In this document: positions 1 to 5,646 of the stretch, one piece after another
Numbering within the stretch: the stretch's first letter is position 1
Layout of the letters: each line of letters begins with the position of its first letter
DNA from: DASTPP01 sp035762175
GTDB taxonomy: Bacteria > Myxococcota_A > Polyangia > Polyangiales > Polyangiaceae
DNA length: 7,939 nucleotides
NCBI GenBank assembly: GCA_035762175.1
Contig: DASTPP010000158.1
Coordinates: 1-7,939 of the forward strand
Direction of reading: 5' to 3'
Program-made: the position numbers and the translations under genes
Notes under the pieces: generated by a model
Databases searched by the model: none
What the model saw: only the letters and a program-made list of their open reading frames with translations
What the model was told of the DNA's origin: nothing

Positions 1-97
1 GGGGGCGAAGGAATCCGCCCGGATTTCGAGCTCCCGACCCCGGCCGACGGCGCCGCGGATCGGGCGCCGGGCGACGGGAGCATTCGTCAGACAGAGC
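1..97. other. Window edge, no supported gene
   Basis: No gene is supported here. The first plus-strand frame has G/C-rich third positions to about base 80 and could be the tail of a neighbouring gene, but it does not stop near here and runs on into the antisense of the hydrolase. A short stem (AATCC at 12-16 with GGATT at 21-25) lies downstream of the hydrolase stop but has no T-tract, so I do not call it a terminator. Confidence 0.3.
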
Positions 98-946
98 CTA
101 GCCCGCGCCCGGCGCCACTTCGCGCAGAAAGCCCAGCAGCAGCTGCCACGACCTGCGGTCGGCCTTCGCGTCGTACGCGTAGCCCGAGCCCACGTTCGTG
201 CCGGCGGCCGGCACGGTGAACGTGTGCGCCACCCCGGCGTACTTGACGAGCTGGTAGTCGGCCTTCGACCTTTGCAAGTCGGCCTCGAAGGCGGAGACGG
301 CCGCCGCCGGCGCGAAGGGGTCGGCCGTGCCCTGCACGACCAGCACGCGCGTGCCCGGCTTCAGCAGGTCGGCGGGGTTCTTGTTCTCCAAGATGCCCCA
401 GAGCGTCACGACCCCGGCCAGCTCGGCCCCGCCGCGCGCGAGCTCGAACGCCGCGAGCCCGCCCAGGCTGTAGCCGAGGGCCACGATCTTCGTCGCGTCG
501 ACGTTCGGCTGGGCGGCCAGAAACTCGTACGCGGCCCGGATGTTCGCGCGCAGCTCGGGCACGCTCTGGCGGTACGACTTCGCCATCGCCGACGCCTCGT
601 CCATGCCCTTCGGCCGGACCCCCTTGCCGTAGTAGTCGGCCGCGAGCACGACGTACCCCTCGCGGGCGAGCTTGCGCGCCACCTCTTTCTGGTAATCACC
701 CAGGCCGAGAAAGTCGTGGGCGATGATGACGGCGGGGCGCTTCTTGGCGGCGCCCGGCGCCGGCGGCGGCGCGACGAGAAAGCCCTCGAAGCTGCGGCCG
801 CCGCGCGCGTACGTCACGGCCTGGCCCGGGCCGGCGGCGGCCTGGCCCGGGCCGTCCGCGGCGGCCGGGCGCTCGGCGACCGGAAGCAGCGCGCCGAAGG
901 CGACGAGCCCAGACGAGATGAAGCGACGCAAGCGGTTGGTCGACAT
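98..946 (-). CDS. Exported dienelactone hydrolase family protein (serine alpha/beta hydrolase)
   Basis: A 282-residue alpha/beta hydrolase of the dienelactone hydrolase family, probably acting on ester or lactone bonds of an unknown substrate outside the cytoplasm. The nucleophile elbow is GYSLGG with Ser160, followed by Asp209 (QGTADPFAP) and His241 (GVAHTF). The order and spacing fit a Ser-Asp-His triad; classical dienelactone hydrolases have Cys at the nucleophile. Residues 1-31 (basic MSTNRLRR, a hydrophobic stretch, then PAAAD) look like a signal peptide. Residues 32-43 hold a GPGQ-AAA-GPGQ linker made by a 21-bp direct repeat (817-833 and 838-854). I chose the ATG at 946 because GGAAAGGGAG lies just upstream; the frame stays open to 1024, but that extension lacks a ribosome site and would bury the signal peptide. 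It is divergent from the lipoprotein gene across a 400-bp gap. The family is confident; substrate and export are inferred. Confidence 0.88.
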   Translation of the reverse strand: MSTNRLRRFISSGLVAFGALLPVAERPAAADGPGQAAAGPGQAVTYARGGRSFEGFLVAPPPAPGAAKKRPAVIIAHDFLGLGDYQKEVARKLAREGYVVLAADYYGKGVRPKGMDEASAMAKSYRQSVPELRANIRAAYEFLAAQPNVDATKIVALGYSLGGLAAFELARGGAELAGVVTLWGILENKNPADLLKPGTRVLVVQGTADPFAPAAAVSAFEADLQRSKADYQLVKYAGVAHTFTVPAAGTNVGSGYAYDAKADRRSWQLLLGFLREVAPGAG

Positions 947-1346
947 GGTCGAAATCTCCCTTTCCTTGTCCGCAAATTTCATAAAGGCGAAAGGCGAGGG
1001 GGGCCACGTGCACGGCCCGCACACGACGTTTGCGTGCGACGCAACGATCGGGGCCGCGGTCGACCCCCGCGCGGCGTCGGGCCGCCCGCCCGGCGCCGCG
1101 GCCTCCCTGCGGTCGCGGGTCGCTCGATCAACTCGAGCAAAAACAATATACCTAACTGGGGCTTGGTCGACCGAACCTCGTCAAGCCCTTTCGCCAGGCT
1201 TCGAGCGCTCGCCGGACGCGCTTGGGGGAGACCCCGGGCGCACCCGGCGTTCGGCGCGCGGCCAACCGCGGTCGGCTCGGGGGTAACGGGCGGCTCGCTA
1301 AAAACACCTGAGGGCAACCGACCGAACTCGAGATACCCTCGGGCGT
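947..1346. other. Divergent intergenic region, 400 bp
   Basis: No gene is seen. It must hold the control regions of the divergent hydrolase (minus) and lipoprotein (plus). Next to the hydrolase is a good minus-strand ribosome site (AAGGGAG, about 954-960 on the plus strand). An AT-rich patch at about 1134-1156 contains TATACC and could be a distal promoter. An 8-bp palindrome GGTCGACC lies at 1164-1171. Most of 1040-1130 and 1190-1300 is plain GC-rich sequence. Confidence 0.35.
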
Positions 1347-1361
1347 ATGCTCAAGGGTATC
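1332..1361 (+). promoter_or_regulatory. Inverted repeat enclosing the lipoprotein start codon, with possible leaderless promoter
   Basis: GATACCCT (1332-1339) and AGGGTATC (1354-1361) are perfect 8-bp inverted arms separated by 14 nt, and the ATG at 1347 lies in the loop. The left arm also contains TACCCT (1334-1339), which fits a TANNNT -10 element about 7 nt before the ATG, as in leaderless transcripts. No clear -35 box or Shine-Dalgarno sequence is visible. The repeat could be a protein operator or, if transcription starts upstream, an mRNA hairpin presenting the start codon. Both roles are inference. Confidence 0.4.
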
Positions 1362-2303
1362 AAGAGGCGGCGGGCCGTGTGGGCTGCGGCGCTGACGGTT
1401 GGCGCCCTCGCGATCGCGAGCTGCGGCGACGACGACGATGAGGGCGGCGAGGGCGCGCCGGGGGGCGGGTCGGGCGCGGCGACGGGCGGGGCCGGGGGCA
1501 CGAACGGCGCGCCGGGCGGGGGCGGCACGAATGGCGCGCCGGGCGGCGGCGGCACGAACGGCGCGCCGGGCGGGGGCACGGGCGGCGGCGGCGGCAGGGG
1601 CGGGGGGGGCGACGCGAGCTGGCAGCGCGCCTTCGCCGAGGTCGGCTTCGCGGTCGAGAAGGTCGGCGATCACGCGTGCTCGGCGAGCGCCGAGGCCCTC
1701 GCGCAGAGCGAGCTGCCGCGGGTGAGCGCCGGGGGGGCGACGATCTACGTCGGCTTTCACCAGGTGAGCTCCGACAACCAAGACCCCTTCGCGGCGCGGG
1801 TCGAGGGGGGCCAGGTCACCTGGTGCGTGTACCACGAAGACGACGGCCCCGACGGCCGCGCCCTCGGCATCGCCTGGGACGGCGGGCCCTTCGCCTACGT
1901 CGTCTATACGATCGTCGGCGGCGGCACCGACCTCGAGATGCCCGGGTGGTTCCGGTCGTACGGGGGGCACGCCGCCATCTCGGGCGGCAACAAGAAGGTG
2001 GGCGTGCTCGGGCGCGTCGACGCCGCGACCGGCGCGCTCGTGGCCGCGACGCACGTGCCCGCCGTCTTGAGCGACCGGAAGGTCAACTCGCACGCGCCCG
2101 TCGAGGCCCCGGTCGTGCTCGCCGACGGCACGGTCGAATACCGCGGCGAGTCGGCGCACAAGCCCATCGGCGCCGACGGCAAGAACCCGATGGACTGCAC
2201 CGACTACCCCTTCACGACGACGTATCGCTTCGCCCCCGATTTGGCGTCGCTCACGTGCGCCGTGTCGACCAACTGCACGGGCAACACCAAGCCCTGCGAG
2301 TAG
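1347..2303 (+). CDS. Glycine-linker lipoprotein of unknown function
   Basis: A 318-residue predicted lipoprotein. The n-region KGIKRRR and a hydrophobic segment lead to a lipobox (I-A-S-C) with Cys26 as the lipidated residue. The next residues are GDDDD, then a long Gly-rich flexible tether to about residue 89 that includes three TNGAPGGG(G) repeats. The globular part, about residues 90-318, has many short beta-like stretches (ATIYVGFH, GQVTWCVY, FAYVVYTI, VGVLGRV, GTVEYRGE) and six further cysteines (111, 160, 284, 304, 310, 317) that could form disulfides. I recognise no catalytic motif; a beta-rich or propeller-like surface domain is a guess. The position +2 residue is Gly, so the E. coli Asp+2 retention signal is absent, and an outer-membrane or surface location is possible. 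It converges with the pseudouridine synthase, 44 bp away. Function unknown. Confidence 0.85.
   Translation: MLKGIKRRRAVWAAALTVGALAIASCGDDDDEGGEGAPGGGSGAATGGAGGTNGAPGGGGTNGAPGGGGTNGAPGGGTGGGGGRGGGGDASWQRAFAEVGFAVEKVGDHACSASAEALAQSELPRVSAGGATIYVGFHQVSSDNQDPFAARVEGGQVTWCVYHEDDGPDGRALGIAWDGGPFAYVVYTIVGGGTDLEMPGWFRSYGGHAAISGGNKKVGVLGRVDAATGALVAATHVPAVLSDRKVNSHAPVEAPVVLADGTVEYRGESAHKPIGADGKNPMDCTDYPFTTTYRFAPDLASLTCAVSTNCTGNTKPCE
1500..1577 (+). repeat. 27-bp tandem repeat, three units, in the lipoprotein linker
   Basis: Units at 1500-1526, 1527-1553 and 1554-1577 each encode TNGAPGGG with one or two extra Gly. They share ACGAACGGCGCGCCGGGCGG with single-base changes (for example AAT for AAC in unit 2). 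The repeat is in frame, so copy-number change would alter tether length without shifting the reading frame. Confidence 0.8.
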
Positions 2304-2347
2304 GCCTCGCCCGACGGGGGGCTCGCGCGCCGGGCCCTCGCCGGGCG

Positions 2348-3343
2348 TCAGCGCGGCGACCGCCCGCGGCGCGCGTCGTGACTCTCTCTGCCCCGGCCGC
2401 CCGCCGCCCGCAGCCGCTCGGCCAGGTCGGCGAAGTCGTCGGGCCAGTCGTCGCGAAAGAGCAGCGGCTCGCCCGTCGTCGGGTGCACGAAGCCGAGCTC
2501 TTCGGCGTGCAGCATCGGCCGCGGCGCCGGCACGCGCTCGCCCCGAAAGTCCCGCACGTACACGTCCTCGCCGACCAGCGGGTGCCCCGCCTCGGAGAGG
2601 TGAATGCGAATCTGGTGCGTGCGCCCCGTCTCGAGCCGGCAGGCGACCAGCGTGACCGGCCCCAGCGGCTCGAGCGCCTCGACCCGCGTGACCGCCTCTT
2701 GCCCCGCGTTCGGCAGCCGCGTCGAGCCCCGCAGCCCGTCGCCCCGGTCGGCCACCAGCCGCGAGCGAATCGTCTGGCTCCGCACCGCGCCGTGCGCCAG
2801 CGCGACGTAGCGGCGATCGACGCTGTGCGCGCGAAACTGGTTGCCGAGGTGGCGCTTGGCCGCGAGCGTGCGGGCGAAGACGAGCAGGCCCGTCGTGTCC
2901 TTGTCGAGCCGGTGCACGACGCCGATCCAGCCTTGGGCGGGGCCGCCGCGGGCGCGCGCCTGCCGGTCGAGCGCGAGGCGCACCATCTCGTCGAGCGTGC
3001 CCCGCTCGCCCGGGTCGAAGGGCACCGTGCTCACCCCGGCCGGCTTGCGTACGACCGCCACCTGCCGGTCGACGTAGACGAAGTCGTCGAAGCCGATGCG
3101 CCTCTGCTCTCGCGGCCGCGGGGCGTTCGGGCGCACCTCGATGCGGTCGCCCGCGCGCAGGTGCTGCCTCGGCACGAGGCAAGGCGCCCCGTTGCGAAAG
3201 ACCTTGCCCGTCTCGACCAGCGCCCGCGCGTTGGCCCAGCTCAGCGAGGGGTCTCGCTCGCGCAGGGCGCCGTCGAGCATGCGCCCCGCGTGCGAGGGGG
3301 GCACCGTCCAGGGGAAGGGCGGGGGCTTCGGGGCGTCGGGCAC
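2348..3343 (-). CDS. RluA-family pseudouridine synthase with N-terminal S4 domain
   Basis: A 331-residue RNA pseudouridine synthase that isomerises uridine in RNA, in this family usually 23S rRNA. Residues about 17-70 form an S4-like RNA-binding domain (SWANARALVETGKVFRNG, then AGDRIEV). The catalytic domain follows: KPAG at 100-103, the signature HRLDKDTTG at 144-152 with catalytic Asp147, and the late motif GRTHQIR at 240-246. The size and S4 domain resemble RluC/RluD rather than the shorter RluA, but the target base cannot be assigned from sequence. The C-terminus ends in a basic tail (about 315-331). The start is GTG at 3343; the next Met is residue 22, inside the S4 domain, so GTG is preferred. 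No Shine-Dalgarno sequence is present, but a TATAAG box ends 6 nt upstream, suggesting a leaderless message. It converges with the lipoprotein gene. Confidence 0.93.
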   Translation of the reverse strand: MPDAPKPPPFPWTVPPSHAGRMLDGALRERDPSLSWANARALVETGKVFRNGAPCLVPRQHLRAGDRIEVRPNAPRPREQRRIGFDDFVYVDRQVAVVRKPAGVSTVPFDPGERGTLDEMVRLALDRQARARGGPAQGWIGVVHRLDKDTTGLLVFARTLAAKRHLGNQFRAHSVDRRYVALAHGAVRSQTIRSRLVADRGDGLRGSTRLPNAGQEAVTRVEALEPLGPVTLVACRLETGRTHQIRIHLSEAGHPLVGEDVYVRDFRGERVPAPRPMLHAEELGFVHPTTGEPLLFRDDWPDDFADLAERLRAAGGRGRESHDARRGRSPR

Positions 3344-3349
3344 CGGGGG

Positions 3350-3355
3350 CTTATA
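3350..3355 (-). promoter_or_regulatory. Probable -10 box for leaderless pseudouridine synthase transcript
   Basis: Read on the minus strand, TATAAG, preceded by TGG (extended -10 like), ends 6 nt before the GTG start. Initiation at the usual distance would begin at or next to the GTG. No strong -35 is visible, and the absence of a purine-rich ribosome site fits leaderless translation. Confidence 0.45.
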
Positions 3356-3440
3356 CCAGCCACGCGCGAAGCGGCCCCGTGATGCCGGGCGCAGGCCCAG
3401 GGCTCGCCTGCCCCGGGGGCGGGGCCCCTGGCCAAGGCGG
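3356..3440. other. GC-rich spacer with imperfect nested stem
   Basis: No gene is seen. CCAGGG (3397-3402) can pair with CCCTGG (3426-3431), with GCCCC (3410-3414) and GGGGC (3421-3425) nested inside. There is no T-tract. It precedes an abrupt fall in GC content. Confidence 0.3.
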
Positions 3441-3532
3441 ATCGACCGAAAATGTCACGACCAGAGCACCTGGCGGGTCGAAAACGAAGATTACGTCACG
3501 GCGGCGAAGGCCAAGGTGCTAGAATTCTGCCG

Positions 3533-3547
3533 AATAATGACATTATT
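3533..3547. repeat. 15-bp near-perfect palindrome, operator candidate
   Basis: AATAATG and CATTATT are perfect 7-bp inverted arms around a single A. Its lower strand reads AATAATGTCATTATT, a version of the recurring GTCA motif, and a related AATAACGTCATT lies at 3651-3662. This is the form expected of a dimeric regulator site; no binding protein can be named. Confidence 0.4.
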
Positions 3548-3675
3548 TACGGCCGTCGAACCTTCGAAGATGACTTGTGTGTCATGAGAAGACACCTTTT
3601 TATGCGGTTCTTCGCATCGATTCACGAGGTTTTGCGTCGAGACTAGGCAAAATAACGTCATTCTTCTCGGTGTTC

Positions 3676-3692
3676 TGCCATGAGCCATGGCA
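3676..3692. repeat. 17-bp palindrome, possible protein-binding site
   Basis: TGCCATG (3676-3682) and CATGGCA (3686-3692) are perfect inverted arms around AGC. A minus-strand GAAATGTCAC site lies directly beside it (3697-3706). Role unknown. Confidence 0.35.
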
Positions 3693-3746
3693 TATTGTGA
3701 CATTTCATGAGGCGCTCTGGGGCCCCGAGTCGAGGCGGCGCGGCAT

Positions 3747-3826
3747 GGCGGGCCGCCCAGGTTGAAGAGGGGGTTGCGAAACGCTCGGCGGGCCGCCCAG
3801 GCGAAAGAGAGCGTTGCGAAACGCGC
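3747..3826 (+). repeat. Two tandem 40-bp repeat units
   Basis: Units at 3747-3786 and 3787-3826 both run GGCGGGCCGCCCAGG, then a variable 10-11 bp, then GTTGCGAAACGC. They differ in the middle (TTGAAGAGGGG against CGAAAGAGAGC) and at the last base pair or two. Each holds two small palindromes: GGCGG-G-CCGCC and the near-palindrome (G)CGTT-GCGA-AACGC. An inverted third copy lies at 4060-4100. Confidence 0.8.
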
Positions 3827-4100
3827 CCGCTGGCGGCCCCCGAGGGAACTCGGGGGCAGCGGACGCCCGCTCGTGCCGCGCGGAAGCGGGCCGGTTCGGC
3901 GCGCAAAGCCCGCCCCCTTGGCGGGGGCCGGGCTCCCGCGGGCGCCGGGCTGCCGGGCGAGCGCGCGAAGCGGCTCGCGACGCGGGAGCCCTGCCTCCGG
4001 CAGGGCTTGGCGAGCCGTTTCCGCGGGCGTTCGCGGCCCCCGGCTTTCGCCGGGGGCGACCCGCCGAGCGTTTCGCAACCCCCTCTTCTGCCTGGCCGGC
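3752..4100. mobile_element. MITE-like element bounded by 41-bp inverted repeats
   Basis: The left end (3752-3792) is an inverted copy of the right end (4060-4100): 38 of 41 positions match, including 29 consecutive ones (3764-3792 against 4060-4088). Between them lies the hairpin-rich core also found at 5647-5937. The element has no transposase gene and no convincing protein frame. A non-autonomous transposable element is one reading; a composite of two intergenic repeat families is another, because the second copy of the core lacks these ends. I could not identify a target-site duplication. Confidence 0.5.
3836..4057 (+). repeat. Structured dispersed repeat, copy 1
   Basis: A run of hairpins: (a) GCCCCCGAG/CTCGGGGGC with a GGAA loop, 3836-3857; (b) AGCCCG plus CCCCC paired with GGGGG plus CGGGCT with one bulged C, 3907-3934; (c) outer CGGCTCGC (3971-3978) with GCGAGCCG (4010-4017), enclosing AGCCCTGCC-TCC-GGCAGGGCT (3987-4007); (d) CGCG/CGCG, 4022-4035; (e) GCCCCCGGC-TTTC-GCCGGGGGC, 4036-4057. 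Copy 2 at 5647-5937 has the same series in the same orientation. No protein is evident. It may be a DNA repeat of the REP/BIME type or an RNA element. Confidence 0.75.
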
Positions 4101-4256
4101 GTCGGTCATGCTCACCCGCCTGGGCCGCAAGCCCCGCTCGCGACCCTTTCGCTCGCCCGGACGGACAACGTCTGGCCCGCCGGCCAACGATCGGGAAGGG
4201 GGCCCCCCGGGCCGTGGTACTTTGGGGCGCTTTTGCGGCTGCCCAAGGAGACCGCC
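4101..4256 (+). promoter_or_regulatory. nth upstream region: candidate -10 and strong ribosome site
   Basis: TACTTT (4218-4223) fits a TANNNT -10 element, giving a leader of roughly 27 nt; no clear -35 is visible. AAGGAG at 4245-4250 is a strong Shine-Dalgarno sequence 6 nt before the ATG at 4257, and it fixes the nth start against longer in-frame extensions that read into the repeat element. A GC palindrome (GGGGGCCCCC, about 4199-4208) lies upstream. Confidence 0.45.
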
Positions 4257-4886
4257 ATGTCCGCACCCGAGATCGGCCTCGTCATCGAGCGCCTGCGCGA
4301 GAAGCACCCCGACGCGAAGTACGAGCTGAACTGGACGACCCCGCTCGAGCTGCTCGTGGCGACGACGCTGGCGGCGCAGTGCACCGACGAGCGGGTCAAC
4401 CGCATCACCGCGTCGCTCTTCAAGAAGTACCCCTCGGCCCAGGCGTACCTCGACGTGCCGGCCGAAGAGCTCGAGAACGACATTCGCGCGTCGGGCACCT
4501 ACAAGCAGAAGGCGAAGTCGATTCGCGGCGCCTGCCAGGCCATCGTCGACCGCTTCGGCGGCGAGGTGCCCCGCACGATGGAAGAGCTGACGACGCTGCC
4601 CGGCATCGCCCGCAAGTCGGCCAACGTCGTGCTCAACACGGCGTTCGACATCGCCTCGGGCATCATCGTCGACACCCACGTCGCGCGCGTCAGCCCGCGC
4701 CTGGGCCTGACGAAGCAGACCAAGCCCGAGGACATCGAGCGCGATCTGATGAAGAAGGTGCCCCAAGACCAGTGGACGTTCTTCGGGCCCGCGATGGTCT
4801 TGCACGGGCGCTACACCTGCGTCGCGCGCGGGCCGAAGTGCGGCGAGTGCGTTTTCGACGACGTCTGCCCGAAGGTCGGCGTATGA
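4257..4886 (+). CDS. nth: Endonuclease III, bifunctional DNA glycosylase/AP lyase
   Basis: A 209-residue endonuclease III, the normal family length. It removes oxidised pyrimidines from DNA and cleaves the abasic strand by beta-elimination in base excision repair. The helix-hairpin-helix is at about 111-125 (LTTLPGIARKSANVV) with catalytic Lys120; the catalytic Asp is Asp139 in VDTHV, one place later than in E. coli Nth because of a one-residue insertion. The C-terminus has the complete [4Fe-4S] pattern C-x6-C-x2-C-x5-C at Cys188, 195, 198 and 204. AQCTDERVN (40-48) matches the family N-terminal motif. The start is set by AAGGAG 6 nt upstream. ung follows after 49 bp on the same strand, so the two are probably cotranscribed. 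Val codon choice (mostly GTC) matches the native genes here. No unusual residues noted. Confidence 0.97.
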   Translation: MSAPEIGLVIERLREKHPDAKYELNWTTPLELLVATTLAAQCTDERVNRITASLFKKYPSAQAYLDVPAEELENDIRASGTYKQKAKSIRGACQAIVDRFGGEVPRTMEELTTLPGIARKSANVVLNTAFDIASGIIVDTHVARVSPRLGLTKQTKPEDIERDLMKKVPQDQWTFFGPAMVLHGRYTCVARGPKCGECVFDDVCPKVGV

Positions 4887-4918
4887 GGGCCGCGCCGAAG
4901 GCCCACCCCCTGACCCCG

Positions 4919-4930
4919 CTCTCGCGAGAG
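4919..4930. promoter_or_regulatory. Palindrome overlapping the ung ribosome-binding site
   Basis: CTCTCGCGAGAG is a perfect 12-bp palindrome. Its right half supplies GAGAGG (4926-4931), the ribosome site 4 nt before the ung ATG. In RNA a small stem (CTCT with AGAG) could partly hide the site. The effect is inferred and may be slight. Confidence 0.3.
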
Positions 4931-4935
4931 GTGCC

Positions 4936-5622
4936 ATGAAGATCCCCGAGCTTCCGCCGTCCTGGCAGGCCGCGCTGGCCGAAGAATTCTCGAAGCCGTA
5001 CTTCCAAGATTTGTCGAAGTTCGTCGACGGCGAGCGCCAGGCGCACGAGGTCTTCCCGCCCGAAGACGAGGTCTTCTCGGCCCTGCAGCTCACGCCGCTC
5101 GACCGGGTGCGCGTGCTCTTGCTCGGGCAAGACCCTTATCACGACAACGGCCAGGCCCACGGCCTCTGCTTCTCGGTCAAGCCGGGGGTGCGGCCCCCGC
5201 CCTCGCTCGTCAACATGTACAAAGAGCTCGAGGCCGACCTCGGCCTCAAGGCGCCCAAGCACGGCTACCTGGTCGCCTGGGCCCGCCAGGGCATGCTGAT
5301 GCTCAACGCCGTACTCACGGTGCGCGCGCACACGCCCAATTCGCACAAAGACAAGGGGTGGGAGCACTTCACCGACGCCGTCATCAAGAAGGTCAACGAG
5401 AAGCCCGACCCCGTCGTGTTCGTGCTCTGGGGCGGCTACGCCAAGAAGAAGGCCAAGCTCATCGACCCCAAGCGCCACGTGGTCCTTCAGGGCACGCACC
5501 CCTCGCCGCTCTCGGCCAGCAGCGGGTTCTTCGGCAGCAAGCCCTATTCCGCCATCAATGCCGCGCTCGAGGCGCGGGGCAAGCCCCCCATCGACTGGCG
5601 CCTGCCGGCCGAGGTCTCGTAA
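4936..5622 (+). CDS. ung: Family 1 uracil-DNA glycosylase
   Basis: A 228-residue uracil-DNA glycosylase of the Ung family, which excises uracil from DNA after cytosine deamination or dUMP incorporation. All key elements are present: GQDPYH (64-69) with catalytic Asp66, Phe79 of the uracil pocket, MLNAVLTV with Asn124 for uracil recognition, and HPSPLS (188-193) with His188 and the intercalating Leu192. E. coli counterparts are Asp64, Phe77, Asn123, His187 and Leu191. Length is typical. The start ATG has GAGAGG just upstream. It lies 49 bp after nth, so one promoter before nth could serve both and yield two initiating glycosylases of base excision repair. The stop at 5620-5622 is followed 25 nt later by the first hairpin of repeat copy 2, which could stabilise the 3' end although it has no U-tract. 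Confidence 0.97.
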   Translation: MKIPELPPSWQAALAEEFSKPYFQDLSKFVDGERQAHEVFPPEDEVFSALQLTPLDRVRVLLLGQDPYHDNGQAHGLCFSVKPGVRPPPSLVNMYKELEADLGLKAPKHGYLVAWARQGMLMLNAVLTVRAHTPNSHKDKGWEHFTDAVIKKVNEKPDPVVFVLWGGYAKKKAKLIDPKRHVVLQGTHPSPLSASSGFFGSKPYSAINAALEARGKPPIDWRLPAEVS

Positions 5623-5646
5623 GGCCGTTTCGAAGGCCCCCGGCTC

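Larger units (their letters stand above)
3441..3720. other. Low-GC intergenic island with palindromes and repeated GTCA motifs
   Basis: By hand count 3481-3720 is 113/240 G+C (47%), against about 70% or more in neighbouring sequence. No frame has the third-position GC bias of the real genes. It contains AATAATG-A-CATTATT (3533-3547), TGCCATG-AGC-CATGGCA (3676-3692), a 5-bp stem ATGCG/CGCAT (3602-3617), and seven GTCA tetramers on the two strands (plus at 3454, 3495, 3581, 3657; minus at 3541, 3574, 3701). Five of these share a wider form close to (A/T)A(T/C)GTCA(C/T). It may be a control region, a small-RNA locus or a transferred remnant; which one is unknown. Confidence 0.5.

Noticed and set aside
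817..854. CTGGCCCGGGCC shared by the hydrolase linker and the HAMP junction at 7270-7281
   Set aside because: A 12-bp GC palindrome-type word can recur by chance in such GC-rich sequence; there is no further similarity around it.
2304..2347. Possible bidirectional terminator between the convergent lipoprotein and pseudouridine synthase genes
   Set aside because: CGCCCG and CGGGCG could pair as outer arms, but the structure is loose and neither strand has a T-tract.
1152..3382. Very long open frames opposite the lipoprotein and pseudouridine synthase genes (minus 1152-3182 and plus 1676-3382)
   Set aside because: They are Arg/Ala/Pro-rich antisense or out-of-frame readings expected at this GC content, and they overlap genes with clear motifs.
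3579..3601. Terminator-like stem GTGTC/GACAC followed by CTTTTTAT
   Set aside because: The stem is only 5 bp with little GC, and no plus-strand gene lies upstream to be terminated.
3452..3646. 64-residue plus-strand frame in the low-GC island
   Set aside because: No ribosome site, no third-position bias, no recognisable domain. It cannot be excluded as a small gene but is unsupported.
3491..3688. 65-residue minus-strand frame beginning MAHGRTPRR in the low-GC island
   Set aside because: No ribosome-binding site, start codon inside a palindrome, no recognisable motif.
3705..5093. Long open frames on both strands across the repeat elements and antisense to nth and ung
   Set aside because: Low-complexity translations of hairpin repeats and antisense of well-identified genes; the similar peptides from the two repeats only reflect the DNA repeat.
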